A stretch of 64,000 nucleotides of DNA from Cohnella algarum (GCF_016937515.1 NZ_JAFHKM010000002.1:372001-436000), one strand, 5' to 3'; shown: positions 7,591-13,390, counted from the stretch's first letter. The notes: generated by a model from the sequence alone, not told the origin. Numbers and translations are program-made.

Positions 7591-7986
7591 ACCGGAGCGT
7601 CCATCGCCTTGCAGCCGTCGCTCCATCTCCTCTATGTGCTGGGTCAGCCGCAGGCGCATCTCGGTCTTTACGACCTCCCGTGTGACCCCAAACTCATTTT
7701 GGTATCCCCGGCAGTTGTATTGCACGTAAATGATGTCGTTGTCCTGTCTCTCGTCCCACACCTTGATTTTGCGGCGCTGCATCTCCATCCGGAGCTTGGA
7801 GTGTTCCCGGCTGACTGCATAGATCAGCGCATCCGTAGCAGCCTGATAAAGCGGCTTGAGCAGTTGTGTCGTATACTCCATCTTTTGGCGTTGCTGCTCG
7901 AGCATTACGGCCAGGTTGGGCAATACGATCATATCCCGGATCATATCCCATTCTTCGATTGTCGGGACTCCCTTCGGGTCCTTCAC
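7588..7986 (-). CDS. Hypothetical protein, second gene of SOS-type operon
   Basis: A 132-residue, mostly helical, charged protein with no export signal. I do not recognise the family. Its start overlaps the end of the preceding 66-residue gene by four bases (ATGA), so the two are translated together from the promoter with LexA-type boxes at 8201-8246. The role is probably linked to the DNA-damage response of the prophage, but this is only from context. Confidence 0.6.
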   Translation of the reverse strand: MKDPKGVPTIEEWDMIRDMIVLPNLAVMLEQQRQKMEYTTQLLKPLYQAATDALIYAVSREHSKLRMEMQRRKIKVWDERQDNDIIYVQYNCRGYQNEFGVTREVVKTEMRLRLTQHIEEMERRLQGDGRSG

Positions 7987-8183
7987 GACACACGCCTCCC
8001 GTCAGCTGGCAGCACGGCGAGGATGCGATCGAGGGTTAGCGTCCGAAACGCCCTTTTGCCGGCGTCGTAAACTCTGGCGTACCCGCCGCCAATCGATCGC
8101 ACCGTGACGATCCGCTGCGTGATCAGTCCTTTGCTGTCCTGGTAAATGATTTCGACGAGCCGGCCAACGTATTTGTCGATCAT
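7983..8183 (-). CDS. Small beta-rich protein, YolD-like or WYL-like in pattern
   Basis: A 66-residue protein (VEIIYQDSKGLITQRIVTVR, then YARVYDAGKRAFRTLTLDRI). The alternating strands and the ending resemble the small YolD-like/WYL-like domains found beside Y-family polymerase genes in Bacillus prophages; the similarity is by eye only. The ATG at 8183 follows GGAGGCGAACAGC, so I reject the longer frame. It is the first gene after the LexA-boxed promoter. Confidence 0.6.
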   Translation of the reverse strand: MIDKYVGRLVEIIYQDSKGLITQRIVTVRSIGGGYARVYDAGKRAFRTLTLDRILAVLPADGRRVS

Positions 8184-8200
8184 GCTGTTCGCCTCCAAAC

Positions 8201-8246
8201 AAGAACACTTGTTCTTATTATATTGCGAACGTAAGTTCCTATTCAA
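8201..8246 (-). promoter_or_regulatory. SOS-type promoter with two LexA-like boxes
   Basis: On the minus strand, TTGAAT (8241-8246) and TATAAT (8217-8222) are 18 bp apart. Within the spacer lies CGAACGTAAGTTCC (8226-8239), 13 of 14 to the Gram-positive LexA consensus CGAACRNRYGTTYC. Just downstream of the -10 lies AAGAACA-CT-TGTTCTT (8201-8216), which keeps the GAAC-N4-GTTC core. LexA bound at either site would block this promoter. Confidence 0.65.
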
Positions 8247-8251
8247 GAGGT

Positions 8252-8284
8252 AAAAAAAGAGCAGTCTCAAAATTCTGAGCTGCT
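8252..8284 (-). terminator. Intrinsic terminator
   Basis: GAGCAGCTCAGAATTTTGAG followed by ACTGCTC forms a stem closed by GAGCAG/CTGCTC and is followed by seven T on the minus strand. It ends the transcript of the 146-residue gene. Confidence 0.75.
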
Positions 8285-8291
8285 CAGTTTA

Positions 8292-8732
8292 TCATCTTAA
8301 CTCCCTTGGGTATAAAGTCGCCCACCCGAAGCACCGGGAAAAATCTCCTGTCCATTCCAACGCATCCATGTGCAAAGCCGCGCTGACCTCTAACCGATCA
8401 GCAATGTACGGCAACGGTACGGGATCAGTCGCTTTTGTGGCGAGCGGCTCGCCGGCCGTCTCGTGCAGCATACGCCAGATTGCACCGCTGTCGAGTTTGC
8501 TGCAAGCGGTCGTCAGGATCGGCGCGCCGTCGCTGGCATAGACAGTTGCGATTGTGGCCATGTCGGCGTGAATGCTCTTGACTCGATAACCGTCAAACAT
8601 TACCGCCCCTTCCGGCTTGGTTGCATCCCGCAGGATCCGCTGAAGCACGAAATAAAGCTCCTTGTTAACCTCGTTCGGATAGGTTTTTCGAACATGGCCC
8701 GTGTTAAGGGTTATATGGTTAAGGTGTTTCAA
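8292..8732 (-). CDS. Hypothetical phage protein
   Basis: A 146-residue soluble protein of mixed strands and helices; no known motif is seen. The start is a TTG at 8732 behind a strong GGAGGGAGGGG stretch; this start gives MKHLNHITLNTGHV. It is monocistronic with its own terminator and is divergent from the plus-strand gene at 8893, whose promoter lies 80 bp to the right. Confidence 0.6.
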   Translation of the reverse strand: MKHLNHITLNTGHVRKTYPNEVNKELYFVLQRILRDATKPEGAVMFDGYRVKSIHADMATIATVYASDGAPILTTACSKLDSGAIWRMLHETAGEPLATKATDPVPLPYIADRLEVSAALHMDALEWTGDFSRCFGWATLYPRELR

Positions 8733-8812
8733 ATCTTCCCCTCCCTCCTATCGTCCACCCATATTATATCCGTAATTACGAGTTTTGTCTGTCTATTTAG
8801 CACTATGATTTA

Positions 8813-8863
8813 TACTTATATAAGTACAAAATGCTTGACATTATACTTATATAAGTATATAAT
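8813..8863 (+). promoter_or_regulatory. Promoter 1 with two TACTTATATAAGTA operators
   Basis: TTGACA (8835-8840) and TATAAT (8858-8863) are exactly 17 bp apart. The spacer holds the perfect palindrome TACTTATATAAGTA (8844-8857), and a second perfect copy lies at 8813-8826, 31 bp upstream. A repressor on these sites would cover the whole promoter. The same design recurs at 9514-9565 and 10116-10144. Confidence 0.8.
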
Positions 8864-8892
8864 AAAAATATAGAAAGGAGGTGAGAAAAACA

Positions 8893-9099
8893 ATGAGCAA
8901 AGAAGCATTTAGAGCAATTGAAAAACTCCAAAAAAGAGAACACCTCTTGCAGACGATGCGTCATCGCCTGGAAACGGGGCGCATCACCGAAGAGGTGTTC
9001 TCGCAGTCGGTAGCAGACATTGATAAAACCTACCGACTGACGGCCGCTGAACAAGCCGCTTACGATCAGTATATCATTCGTAAAGCGCAGAGCAAGTAA
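8893..9099 (+). CDS. Small helical hypothetical protein
   Basis: A 68-residue protein made almost wholly of charged helix (about residues 3-35 and 50-65). The ATG at 8893 is 11 bases after AAAGGAGG; an in-frame GTG at 8881 overlaps the ribosome site and is less likely. It is expressed from operator-controlled promoter 1 and closed by the terminator at 9107. Function unknown. Confidence 0.65.
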   Translation: MSKEAFRAIEKLQKREHLLQTMRHRLETGRITEEVFSQSVADIDKTYRLTAAEQAAYDQYIIRKAQSK

Positions 9100-9106
9100 G
9101 GCGAGG

Positions 9107-9135
9107 GAGAGGGGCGATCAGGCCCCTCTCTTTTT
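9107..9135 (+). terminator. Intrinsic terminator
   Basis: A 9-bp stem gagaggggc / gcccctctc is followed by five T on the plus strand. It overlaps the end of the convergent gene at 9118. Confidence 0.8.
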
Positions 9136-9276
9136 ACGTCGGCGCGGGATGTTCTTTATTTCGATTCGACCAGCTGCGTCCTCTTGGACGAAGTAGTCGA
9201 ATAAGTCTTGATCGATCAGGATTAATGGATAAACAACATTACCATCAACGGCGTAGTCAAGATGGGTCAGTTTCAT
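9118..9276 (-). CDS. Small basic-tailed protein beside RHH-like gene
   Basis: A 52-residue protein: a strand-rich start (MKLTHLDYAVDGNVVYPLIL), then a short acidic helix and a very basic tail (PRRRKKRG). The ATG at 9276 follows GGGAGGGAAGCGGAG and overlaps the end of the RHH-like gene by about 20 bases, so the two are coupled. It could be a toxin partner or a corepressor; nothing decides between these. Confidence 0.5.
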   Translation of the reverse strand: MKLTHLDYAVDGNVVYPLILIDQDLFDYFVQEDAAGRIEIKNIPRRRKKRGA

Positions 9277-9472
9277 GATCTCCGCTTCCCTCCCGCTGGA
9301 TTTTCTCCTCAATCGCTTGAACGACAAACGAGTTCAGGCTTGCATATCCGTGTTTTTTTGCGTGCTCGGCGTAGTCGTCTTTTTTTCCTTTCGGAGTGAC
9401 GACTAAGAATTTATCATAATTCGCGGCGTTATACTTGTTCTTCGCCCGCGTAGATGCTTTTCCGGTCATCAT
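9257..9472 (-). CDS. Ribbon-helix-helix-like DNA-binding protein
   Basis: A 71-residue protein. After a basic N-terminus comes YDKFLVVTPKGKKDDYAEHAKKHGYASLNSFVVQAIEEKIQ in outline: one strand, then a helix, a Gly turn and a second helix with SLNSFVVQAIEEK, the usual ribbon-helix-helix signature of Arc/CopG/ParD repressors. GGAGG precedes the ATG. It is divergent from the gene at 9597, and two copies of the palindromic operator lie between them, so it is the best candidate to bind those operators and repress all three promoters. Confidence 0.7.
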   Translation of the reverse strand: MMTGKASTRAKNKYNAANYDKFLVVTPKGKKDDYAEHAKKHGYASLNSFVVQAIEEKIQREGSGDHETDPS

Positions 9473-9513
9473 ATCGACCTCCTTCGTTCTTATTTAACAT
9501 AACAAAAAAAATA

Positions 9514-9565
9514 TACTTATACAAGTACAAAAAGTGTTGACTCTATACTTATATAAGTATATAAT
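9514..9565 (+). promoter_or_regulatory. Promoter 2 with paired TACTTATATAAGTA operators
   Basis: TTGACT (9537-9542) and TATAAT (9560-9565) are 17 bp apart with TACTTATATAAGTA at 9546-9559. A one-mismatch copy TACTTATACAAGTA sits 32 bp upstream at 9514-9527, close to the start of the divergent RHH-like gene, so both directions could be controlled. Confidence 0.8.
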
Positions 9566-9596
9566 TGAGATATAAATTACAAGGGAGCGATGAACG

Positions 9597-10109
9597 ATGA
9601 AAGCAACGATTATGAAACGGGCACACGAACTTGCAAAAGGATTCGAAGGCCATTACGCCGCCTGCTTGGCGCTGGCCCTGCGCCAAGCCTGGGTTGAAGC
9701 CCGGACGCCAGCTCCCGCAGTTGAAGAAGTCGCTGAGGCGATCGTATCCGGTCTGAGCTTAGTTCGCGGCTGCCGCAAGATCGACGAGGCTGTTATCCGG
9801 ACCGAGGCCCACAGTGGATGGAGCAAGGGCTGGCTGGCCCGTGTATCGTTGTCAGCGCCGGGCGCACGCTTCGACCTTGAACGTGAGTTCGTCCGTGCCA
9901 GCGCTGACAACACCAATCGGTCCGGTAACGGCTACAAAGAGTACAATTTGAGCCAGTTGGTCGACGGCATCTATGAGGCCGACAGCGTGGCAAAGAGCTA
10001 CCAATCGCACCGGACATTCTTCCAAGTCGCCGGCGGATCGGTGGTTGAGATTTTCGAGGATAAAGCAGCCGCAAAAGCCGCGCTTGGTGCGGGAAAATAT
10101 GCAGCATAA
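9597..10109 (+). CDS. Hypothetical protein under operator-controlled promoter 2
   Basis: A 170-residue soluble protein. The first 60 residues are helical and Ala-rich, followed by a more strand-rich part (GWLARVSLSAPGARFDLEREF) and a C-terminal helix. I do not recognise the family. The ATG at 9597 follows AAGGGAG at 9581-9587; the ATG at 9590 is out of frame. It sits between two operator promoters and therefore forms its own transcript. Confidence 0.65.
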   Translation: MKATIMKRAHELAKGFEGHYAACLALALRQAWVEARTPAPAVEEVAEAIVSGLSLVRGCRKIDEAVIRTEAHSGWSKGWLARVSLSAPGARFDLEREFVRASADNTNRSGNGYKEYNLSQLVDGIYEADSVAKSYQSHRTFFQVAGGSVVEIFEDKAAAKAALGAGKYAA

Positions 10110-10115
10110 AACTAC

Positions 10116-10144
10116 TTGACCATATACTTATATAAGTATATAAT
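10116..10144 (+). promoter_or_regulatory. Promoter 3 with TACTTATATAAGTA operator
   Basis: TTGACC (10116-10121) and TATAAT (10139-10144) are 17 bp apart and the spacer again contains the perfect palindrome (10125-10138). Only one operator is present because the upstream bases are the end of the previous gene. Confidence 0.8.
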
Positions 10145-10175
10145 AGAATCATAAAGAACAAAGGAGACGATGCAA

Positions 10176-10412
10176 ATGAACAAACCGAGCTACGAAGAAG
10201 TAATCAAGTTGGTAAACGAAATGAACGCGGCGGCAAAAGTCTTCCACGAAATGTTGGAGCGCTCGAAGACCAACCCTCTCGGCCCGAAAGAGTTGATCGA
10301 GATGGAGAGGGCCGGGCACAAAGCTTCCGACCTCAATAAAAAGCGAAAGGAAGTGCTGGTGCTCTTCACGCCGGAAGAGTTGGACGAAATCCGCAAATTG
10401 GCACAAAAATAA
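10176..10412 (+). CDS. Small helical hypothetical protein
   Basis: A 78-residue, helical, charged protein (PSYEEVIKLVNEMNAAAK and later FTPEELDEIRKLAQ). I chose the ATG at 10176 because it is 9 bases from AAGGAG, whereas the ATG at 10170 is only 3 bases away. It is driven by promoter 3. Function unknown. Confidence 0.6.
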   Translation: MNKPSYEEVIKLVNEMNAAAKVFHEMLERSKTNPLGPKELIEMERAGHKASDLNKKRKEVLVLFTPEELDEIRKLAQK

Positions 10413-10422
10413 CCCCGCCTGA

Positions 10423-10510
10423 CGATGGCCGGATGGGAACCGGCCGAAACGCCCTCCGGGGCGTCGCGGGATCCCGCTACGAGCTGGCCCGGCCGGGCTG
10501 GCCATTACAT
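10423..10510 (+). other. GC-rich multi-hairpin leader before the gene at 10577
   Basis: Successive perfect stems are visible: GGCCGG / CCGGCC, then ACGCCC-TCCG-GGGCGT, then GCGGG-AT-CCCGC, then a stretch around CCCGGCCGGG. No open reading frame explains them. They lie in the leader of the 90-residue gene and would fold in RNA. This could be a regulatory leader, a small RNA or a structured repeat; I cannot assign it to a known family. Confidence 0.4.
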
Positions 10511-10576
10511 AGATCACTCTTTGAAAATCAAATACCGCGACAGCCCATAGGAGGCGGCGGACAGGAGGCACACGAA

Positions 10577-10849
10577 ATGAGCGTAAACGTTTATTTTCGG
10601 GGCATCAAAGCCCCGACCGAGGAGTATCGGAAGAAAGTCGCCGCCTACAAAGCTCTGGAAGATGCGGGCTTGGACATTCCGGAGGAGCTGCAGGAGTTTT
10701 TCGATTACGAAGAACCGGACGAATCCGGACAGACCGTCGAAATCGAGGAAGCCGAAGACGGTGACGTGATGGAAGATGGCGAGGTCACCATCGACCTTTC
10801 TAAGCTTCCTCCGGGGGTTACGCACATCAAGGCAATTTTGAGCTACTGA
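10577..10849 (+). CDS. Acidic hypothetical phage protein
   Basis: A 90-residue protein: a strand start (MSVNVYFRGIKAP), a helix (about 15-45), a very acidic stretch (about 48-78) and a final short domain (DLSKLPPGVTHIKAIL). The ATG at 10577 follows AGGAGG at 10563-10568. It is flanked by two hairpin-rich leaders. Not recognised. Confidence 0.65.
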   Translation: MSVNVYFRGIKAPTEEYRKKVAAYKALEDAGLDIPEELQEFFDYEEPDESGQTVEIEEAEDGDVMEDGEVTIDLSKLPPGVTHIKAILSY

Positions 10850-10861
10850 CAGGGCTAGGGA

Positions 10862-10928
10862 CTGTCCCGTGCAAGCCGGGACCGCCGGGCAACCGGCGCT
10901 CCGCTCAACCTGTCCGCAGGGCAGGAAT
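10862..10928 (+). other. Three-hairpin leader before the Csx16-like gene
   Basis: Three perfect stems follow one another: GTCCCG-TGCAAGC-CGGGAC, CGCCGG-GCAA-CCGGCG (a GNRA-type loop) and CCTG-TCCG-CAGG. The element ends about 25 bp before the Csx16-like start codon. The layout resembles the leader at 10423-10510, although the bases differ. It may regulate the gene below or be a small RNA. Confidence 0.4.
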
Positions 10929-10952
10929 ACATTATTGGAGGAATGACATATT

Positions 10953-11498
10953 ATGAAACTCTCTCAACTGCTCGCATCCAAAAAAGTCGTCGCTTCCGGT
11001 TTCGCCGCCATCTCGGGGCTGTCCACACACTCCCTCGGAACCGAGGAGGCTGTCCTGTCGTCGCTCGCGCCGTCGGTGCTGGCGGAGCAAGGCGTGGCGG
11101 AATATTACGCGCTGCAACTGGCGCGCGGGACCGTCTACAACACGACGGAGGAGATCGTCGCAGCGGATCCGGATGTCCGGCGCTATGTGATTCTGGCGAT
11201 CGACAACACATACGGCGCCGACGTGGTTATCGTCTCGCGGCATGCCGGTACGGTCGCCCTGCTGCTTGAACGCTACCCAGGCGCTGACGTGCTGGAATCC
11301 GTGACGGCTGACCAAATCGCCGGCAAGCACGTCGTCGGCACGTTACCGCCATATCTCATCACCGCTGCGGACGCGTACACGGCCGTCACCATCCGCGGGT
11401 TTGACCACACAAAGGACGGCGACCTGGCAGGTGACGAGCTGGCGGAGCGGATCGTCATCGCGGACAAGCCGCTGCGGGTTGTCGAGCTGCCTGCATAA
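10953..11498 (+). CDS. Csx16-like protein, candidate phage ring nuclease
   Basis: The 181-residue product has an unassigned N-terminal half (1-88) and a C-terminal half that follows the Csx16 (VVA1548) pattern: VSRHAG at 94-99, a hydrophobic helix, DQIAGKHVVGTLPPYL at 120-135 and GDLAGDELAER at 156-166. Known Csx16 proteins belong to type III CRISPR loci, and members of the group degrade cyclic oligoadenylate. A phage copy would switch off the type III alarm signal. The match is by eye; the usual HLSLD-like stretch between the last two blocks is poorly kept. TTGGAGG lies 11 bp before the ATG, and the hairpin leader precedes it. Confidence 0.55.
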   Translation: MKLSQLLASKKVVASGFAAISGLSTHSLGTEEAVLSSLAPSVLAEQGVAEYYALQLARGTVYNTTEEIVAADPDVRRYVILAIDNTYGADVVIVSRHAGTVALLLERYPGADVLESVTADQIAGKHVVGTLPPYLITAADAYTAVTIRGFDHTKDGDLAGDELAERIVIADKPLRVVELPA

Positions 11499-11499
11499 A

Positions 11500-11535
11500 A
11501 AAAGCCCCACCCCGTCAGAGTAGGACTTTTTGGCG
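11500..11535 (+). terminator. Probable terminator after Csx16-like gene
   Basis: AAAAAG-C-CCC pairs imperfectly with GG-A-CTTTTT across a loop of about 15 bases, and ends in TTTTT on the plus strand and a longer T run on the minus strand. Confidence 0.4.
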
Positions 11536-11590
11536 AGTGCCGGATTGCGGCCGGCCTCGCCTCCATCATACCATAATTGGAGGTCATGAA

Positions 11591-11917
11591 ATGTACAAAG
11601 TACCTGTTTATAACAATGTTTGCGACCGCGATGTCATTTCCCGGGTCCGCTATAACGAGCGGCTCGATCGCTGGAACGGAAGCAACTGGCAAAACGGCGG
11701 CGTCGGCCGTCATCTCGGCATTACCCGCTTGCAGGACGGGCGGTTTGTGCTGATTTACGGAACGCAATGGGAGGGCGAGCGCGATTATGGCCTGATCGCC
11801 ACGGATCGGGAGGCGCTCGACGAGATCCTCCGGTCCGGGAATGATGATCTTTTGGAGGATAAACGGTTTGCGCCCCTCAAGGCGCTTGCCGAAAAGCTCA
11901 TGCCGGAAATAGTCTGA
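11591..11917 (+). CDS. Hypothetical phage protein
   Basis: A 108-residue protein beginning MYKVPVYNNVCDRDVISRV. A beta-rich N-terminal half with WDGSNWQNG-like and GRFVLIYGTQWEGERDYG segments is followed by helices. The pattern suggests a small mixed domain with no motif that I can name. The ATG at 11591 follows GGAGGTCATGAA. It has its own terminator, so it is a separate accessory unit beside the Csx16-like gene. Confidence 0.65.
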   Translation: MYKVPVYNNVCDRDVISRVRYNERLDRWNGSNWQNGGVGRHLGITRLQDGRFVLIYGTQWEGERDYGLIATDREALDEILRSGNDDLLEDKRFAPLKALAEKLMPEIV

Positions 11918-11922
11918 TTTTC

Positions 11923-11946
11923 AAGGGGCTACTTGGCCCCTTTTTG
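11923..11946 (+). terminator. Intrinsic terminator
   Basis: aaggggc / gcccctt with a 6-base loop, followed by TTTTT. Confidence 0.8.
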
Positions 11947-11984
11947 CTTTGCTGGTAAAATACGATAAAAGGAGATGAGACGGG

Positions 11985-12263
11985 ATGAAACAAAATCATA
12001 AATCGATAGGTCAGCGCTTAAAAAGGGCTCAATCGCCGGAGTCCAAAAAGGCAATCGCCCTTGATTGGGCGCAGAACTGGAAAGAGGATCACGACGAGCT
12101 TATCCGCAACCTCGAGCGGGCCATACGCACCAACGACTATGATCTGCTCTGCATCGCGACAGGACAGTTAAAAGCCGTCGGACAAAAGCGATTTGACGCC
12201 CTCCCGCGAGTTTTATCCCATCTTGCCGAGGCGGCGGCGCCCGAGCCTGAAAGCGTGGATTGA
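11985..12263 (+). CDS. Helical hypothetical protein
   Basis: A 92-residue, basic-then-acidic helical protein starting MKQNHKSIGQRLKRAQSP. GGAGATGAGACGGG precedes the ATG. It is followed after one base by the zinc-finger gene, so three small genes (11985, 12265, 12521) form one operon. Function unknown. Confidence 0.6.
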   Translation: MKQNHKSIGQRLKRAQSPESKKAIALDWAQNWKEDHDELIRNLERAIRTNDYDLLCIATGQLKAVGQKRFDALPRVLSHLAEAAAPEPESVD

Positions 12264-12264
12264 A

Positions 12265-12540
12265 ATGAAAACGCGAGTTTGCAAATCCAATTCCTGCGAT
12301 AAATCGTTTATCCCATTACGGGACGATCATTATTTCTGCTCTGATCGATGTCGGTACCGGGATCACAAGGCCCACAAGCGGGCATCGAATAAACGCGCCG
12401 GGAATTGTCCGCAATGCGGCAACGTATGGATCGAACCGCGAATGACACGCCGGGGCAAGCCGGAGCATTGCCTGCGGTGCCAGGACTATTATGCCCGGCG
12501 ACACAAGGAGATGACGCACCTTGAGCAGGCTCAGGCGTAA
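12265..12540 (+). CDS. Small zinc-finger protein
   Basis: A 91-residue protein with two groups of possible zinc ligands: CKSNSC...CSDRC (residues 4-28) and CPQCGNVW...CLRCQDYY (about 45-70), with a basic linker between. Such double zinc ribbons bind nucleic acid or act as small adaptors. The ATG at 12265 overlaps the previous gene end almost exactly. It is translated just before the 66-residue zinc-ribbon gene, with which it overlaps by 20 bases. Confidence 0.6.
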   Translation: MKTRVCKSNSCDKSFIPLRDDHYFCSDRCRYRDHKAHKRASNKRAGNCPQCGNVWIEPRMTRRGKPEHCLRCQDYYARRHKEMTHLEQAQA

Positions 12541-12721
12541 TGCGGTACGATGCCTTCGGTGCGGGGATGTCGTCGACTCCACATCGTTGCACCAGATTGC
12601 CCGCTGCAACTGCGGCGCGGTGACCGTCGATGGCGGCCTTGAATACGCCAAACGTATATGGGTTGGTGGGCTTCCGGAAGAAATCTTCGAAGAATTATCC
12701 GAGTACGAAAAAGAGCAGTGA
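12521..12721 (+). CDS. Small zinc-ribbon protein
   Basis: A 66-residue protein with CLRCGD (11-16) and CNCGAV (29-34) knuckles, then a short strand and an acidic helix. The start is TTG at 12521, 9-10 bases after AAGGAGATG. This kind of two-knuckle protein is common in Paenibacillus prophages and of unknown role. The stop lies inside the hairpin of the following bidirectional terminator. Confidence 0.6.
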   Translation: MSRLRRNAVRCLRCGDVVDSTSLHQIARCNCGAVTVDGGLEYAKRIWVGGLPEEIFEELSEYEKEQ

Positions 12722-12744
12722 CCCCGAAAGGCCGCTGCTCTTTT
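12708..12744. terminator. Bidirectional terminator shared with the repeat RNA
   Basis: The stem gagcag (12713-12718) / ctgctc (12735-12740), extended by further pairs, is followed by TTTT on the plus strand and TTTTT on the minus strand. It ends the zinc-ribbon operon from the left and the CRISPR-repeat-like transcript from the right. Confidence 0.8.
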
Positions 12745-12764
12745 GAAATGACTTGAAAAAAATT

Positions 12765-12797
12765 ATTTCAATCCACACGGTTTTTAGCCGTGAATAC
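12765..12797 (-). repeat. Type I-C-like CRISPR repeat, degenerate (second in the RNA)
   Basis: On the minus strand: GTATT, then stem CACGG-CTAAAAA-CCGTG, then the handle TGGATTGAAAT. The last 11 bases are the same as the 5' handle left by Cas5d on typical type I-C repeats; the hairpin sequence differs from common repeats but keeps its position. Confidence 0.65.
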
Positions 12798-12813
12798 ACT
12801 TAATAAATTATAT

Positions 12814-12845
12814 GCTTCAATCCACACCCGCTCACCACGGGCGAC
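12814..12845 (-). repeat. Type I-C-like CRISPR repeat (first in the RNA)
   Basis: On the minus strand this 32-nt unit begins GTCGC, has the stem CCCG-TGGTGAG-CGGG and ends TGTGGATTGAAGC. Length, first five bases, hairpin position and the GTGGATTGAA ending all follow the Bacillus type I-C repeat family. Confidence 0.7.
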
Positions 12846-12853
12846 CTACCTGT

Positions 12854-12882
12854 AGAATATCCCATTAGTTATATTTTGTCAA
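12854..12882 (-). promoter_or_regulatory. Sigma-A promoter of the repeat RNA
   Basis: TTGACA (12877-12882) and TATTCT (12854-12859) on the minus strand are exactly 17 bp apart. The predicted start point is two bases before the first CRISPR-like repeat. Confidence 0.75.
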
Positions 12883-12937
12883 CCCGAGTTGGGTATTGAG
12901 CCTGTCCCGCATGAGAAACGTAGAATGGGGTGGTATT

Positions 12938-13390
12938 ATGGGAATCGAAAAGGTACCTCAGGAGATTAGAGACAAGCTTCAAAAGCTTTTTAACGAGTAT
13001 GGCCTGAACGAGGGATATCTTTATGTTGACCTAAGTTCAGGCGACGTTGAACTGCGTACGAATAAAGCCTCGCCTGAAGATTTAAGGTTGGCGAAAATCA
13101 TAGCAGGCATCTATGCAGAGAGGGACCCCGAAAATATTGAGAAGATCGTATTGTTCGGGTCACGAGCTCGCGGGGATTCAGGCGCCAGCAGCGACTTTGA
13201 TATCCTTATTTTAGTGCAAGAGGATAGTAAAGATATTCGGTCAAACATACGAGCGGGAAGACGGCACTCAAGTAAATTTCCTATAGTTGATCTAGACTTG
13301 ATTATTTGTACGGATGAAGATTTCAAAAAGTCCAAGATTTATGAAAGTGTTTTGAAGGAAGGGATCCTGTTATATCAGCGTGGCAATTAG
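12938..13390 (+). CDS. MNT-type nucleotidyltransferase without a HEPN partner
   Basis: A 150-residue protein with the minimal nucleotidyltransferase core: FGSRARGDSGASSDFDILI gives the GS and DxD motifs (about residues 72-90), and DLDLII near 124 gives the third acidic residue, so the catalytic set is complete. In MntA-HepT modules the MNT protein AMPylates a HEPN RNase toxin; no HEPN gene is next to it here. The GGGGTGG before the ATG at 12938 sets the start. The DNA is more AT-rich than its neighbours, which suggests a recent acquisition. Confidence 0.75.
   Translation: MGIEKVPQEIRDKLQKLFNEYGLNEGYLYVDLSSGDVELRTNKASPEDLRLAKIIAGIYAERDPENIEKIVLFGSRARGDSGASSDFDILILVQEDSKDIRSNIRAGRRHSSKFPIVDLDLIICTDEDFKKSKIYESVLKEGILLYQRGN

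Larger units (their letters stand above)
12708..12847 (-). ncRNA. Candidate RNA anti-CRISPR with two type I-C-like repeats
   Basis: A consensus minus-strand promoter (12854-12882) should start RNA at about 12847, two bases before a 32-nt element built like a type I-C CRISPR repeat; 16 nt later a second 33-nt repeat follows, and the RNA would end at the terminator at 12708-12744, about 140 nt in all. There is no reading frame, no cas gene and no true array. Phage solitary repeats of this kind are known to act as RNA anti-CRISPRs (Racr) by capturing Cas proteins; here the inferred target would be Cas5d/Cascade of type I-C. Confidence 0.65.

Noticed and set aside
7413..7604. Minus-strand reading frame of 63 residues at the left end (contains LGTNWGQK)
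   Set aside because: It runs through a terminator, a tandem tttgtcccc repeat, a second hairpin and the attachment site, and has no ribosome site of its own.
12765..12845. A true CRISPR array
   Set aside because: Only two diverged repeats with 16 bases between them, no further units, no leader-spacer pattern and no cas genes. The solitary-repeat interpretation fits better.
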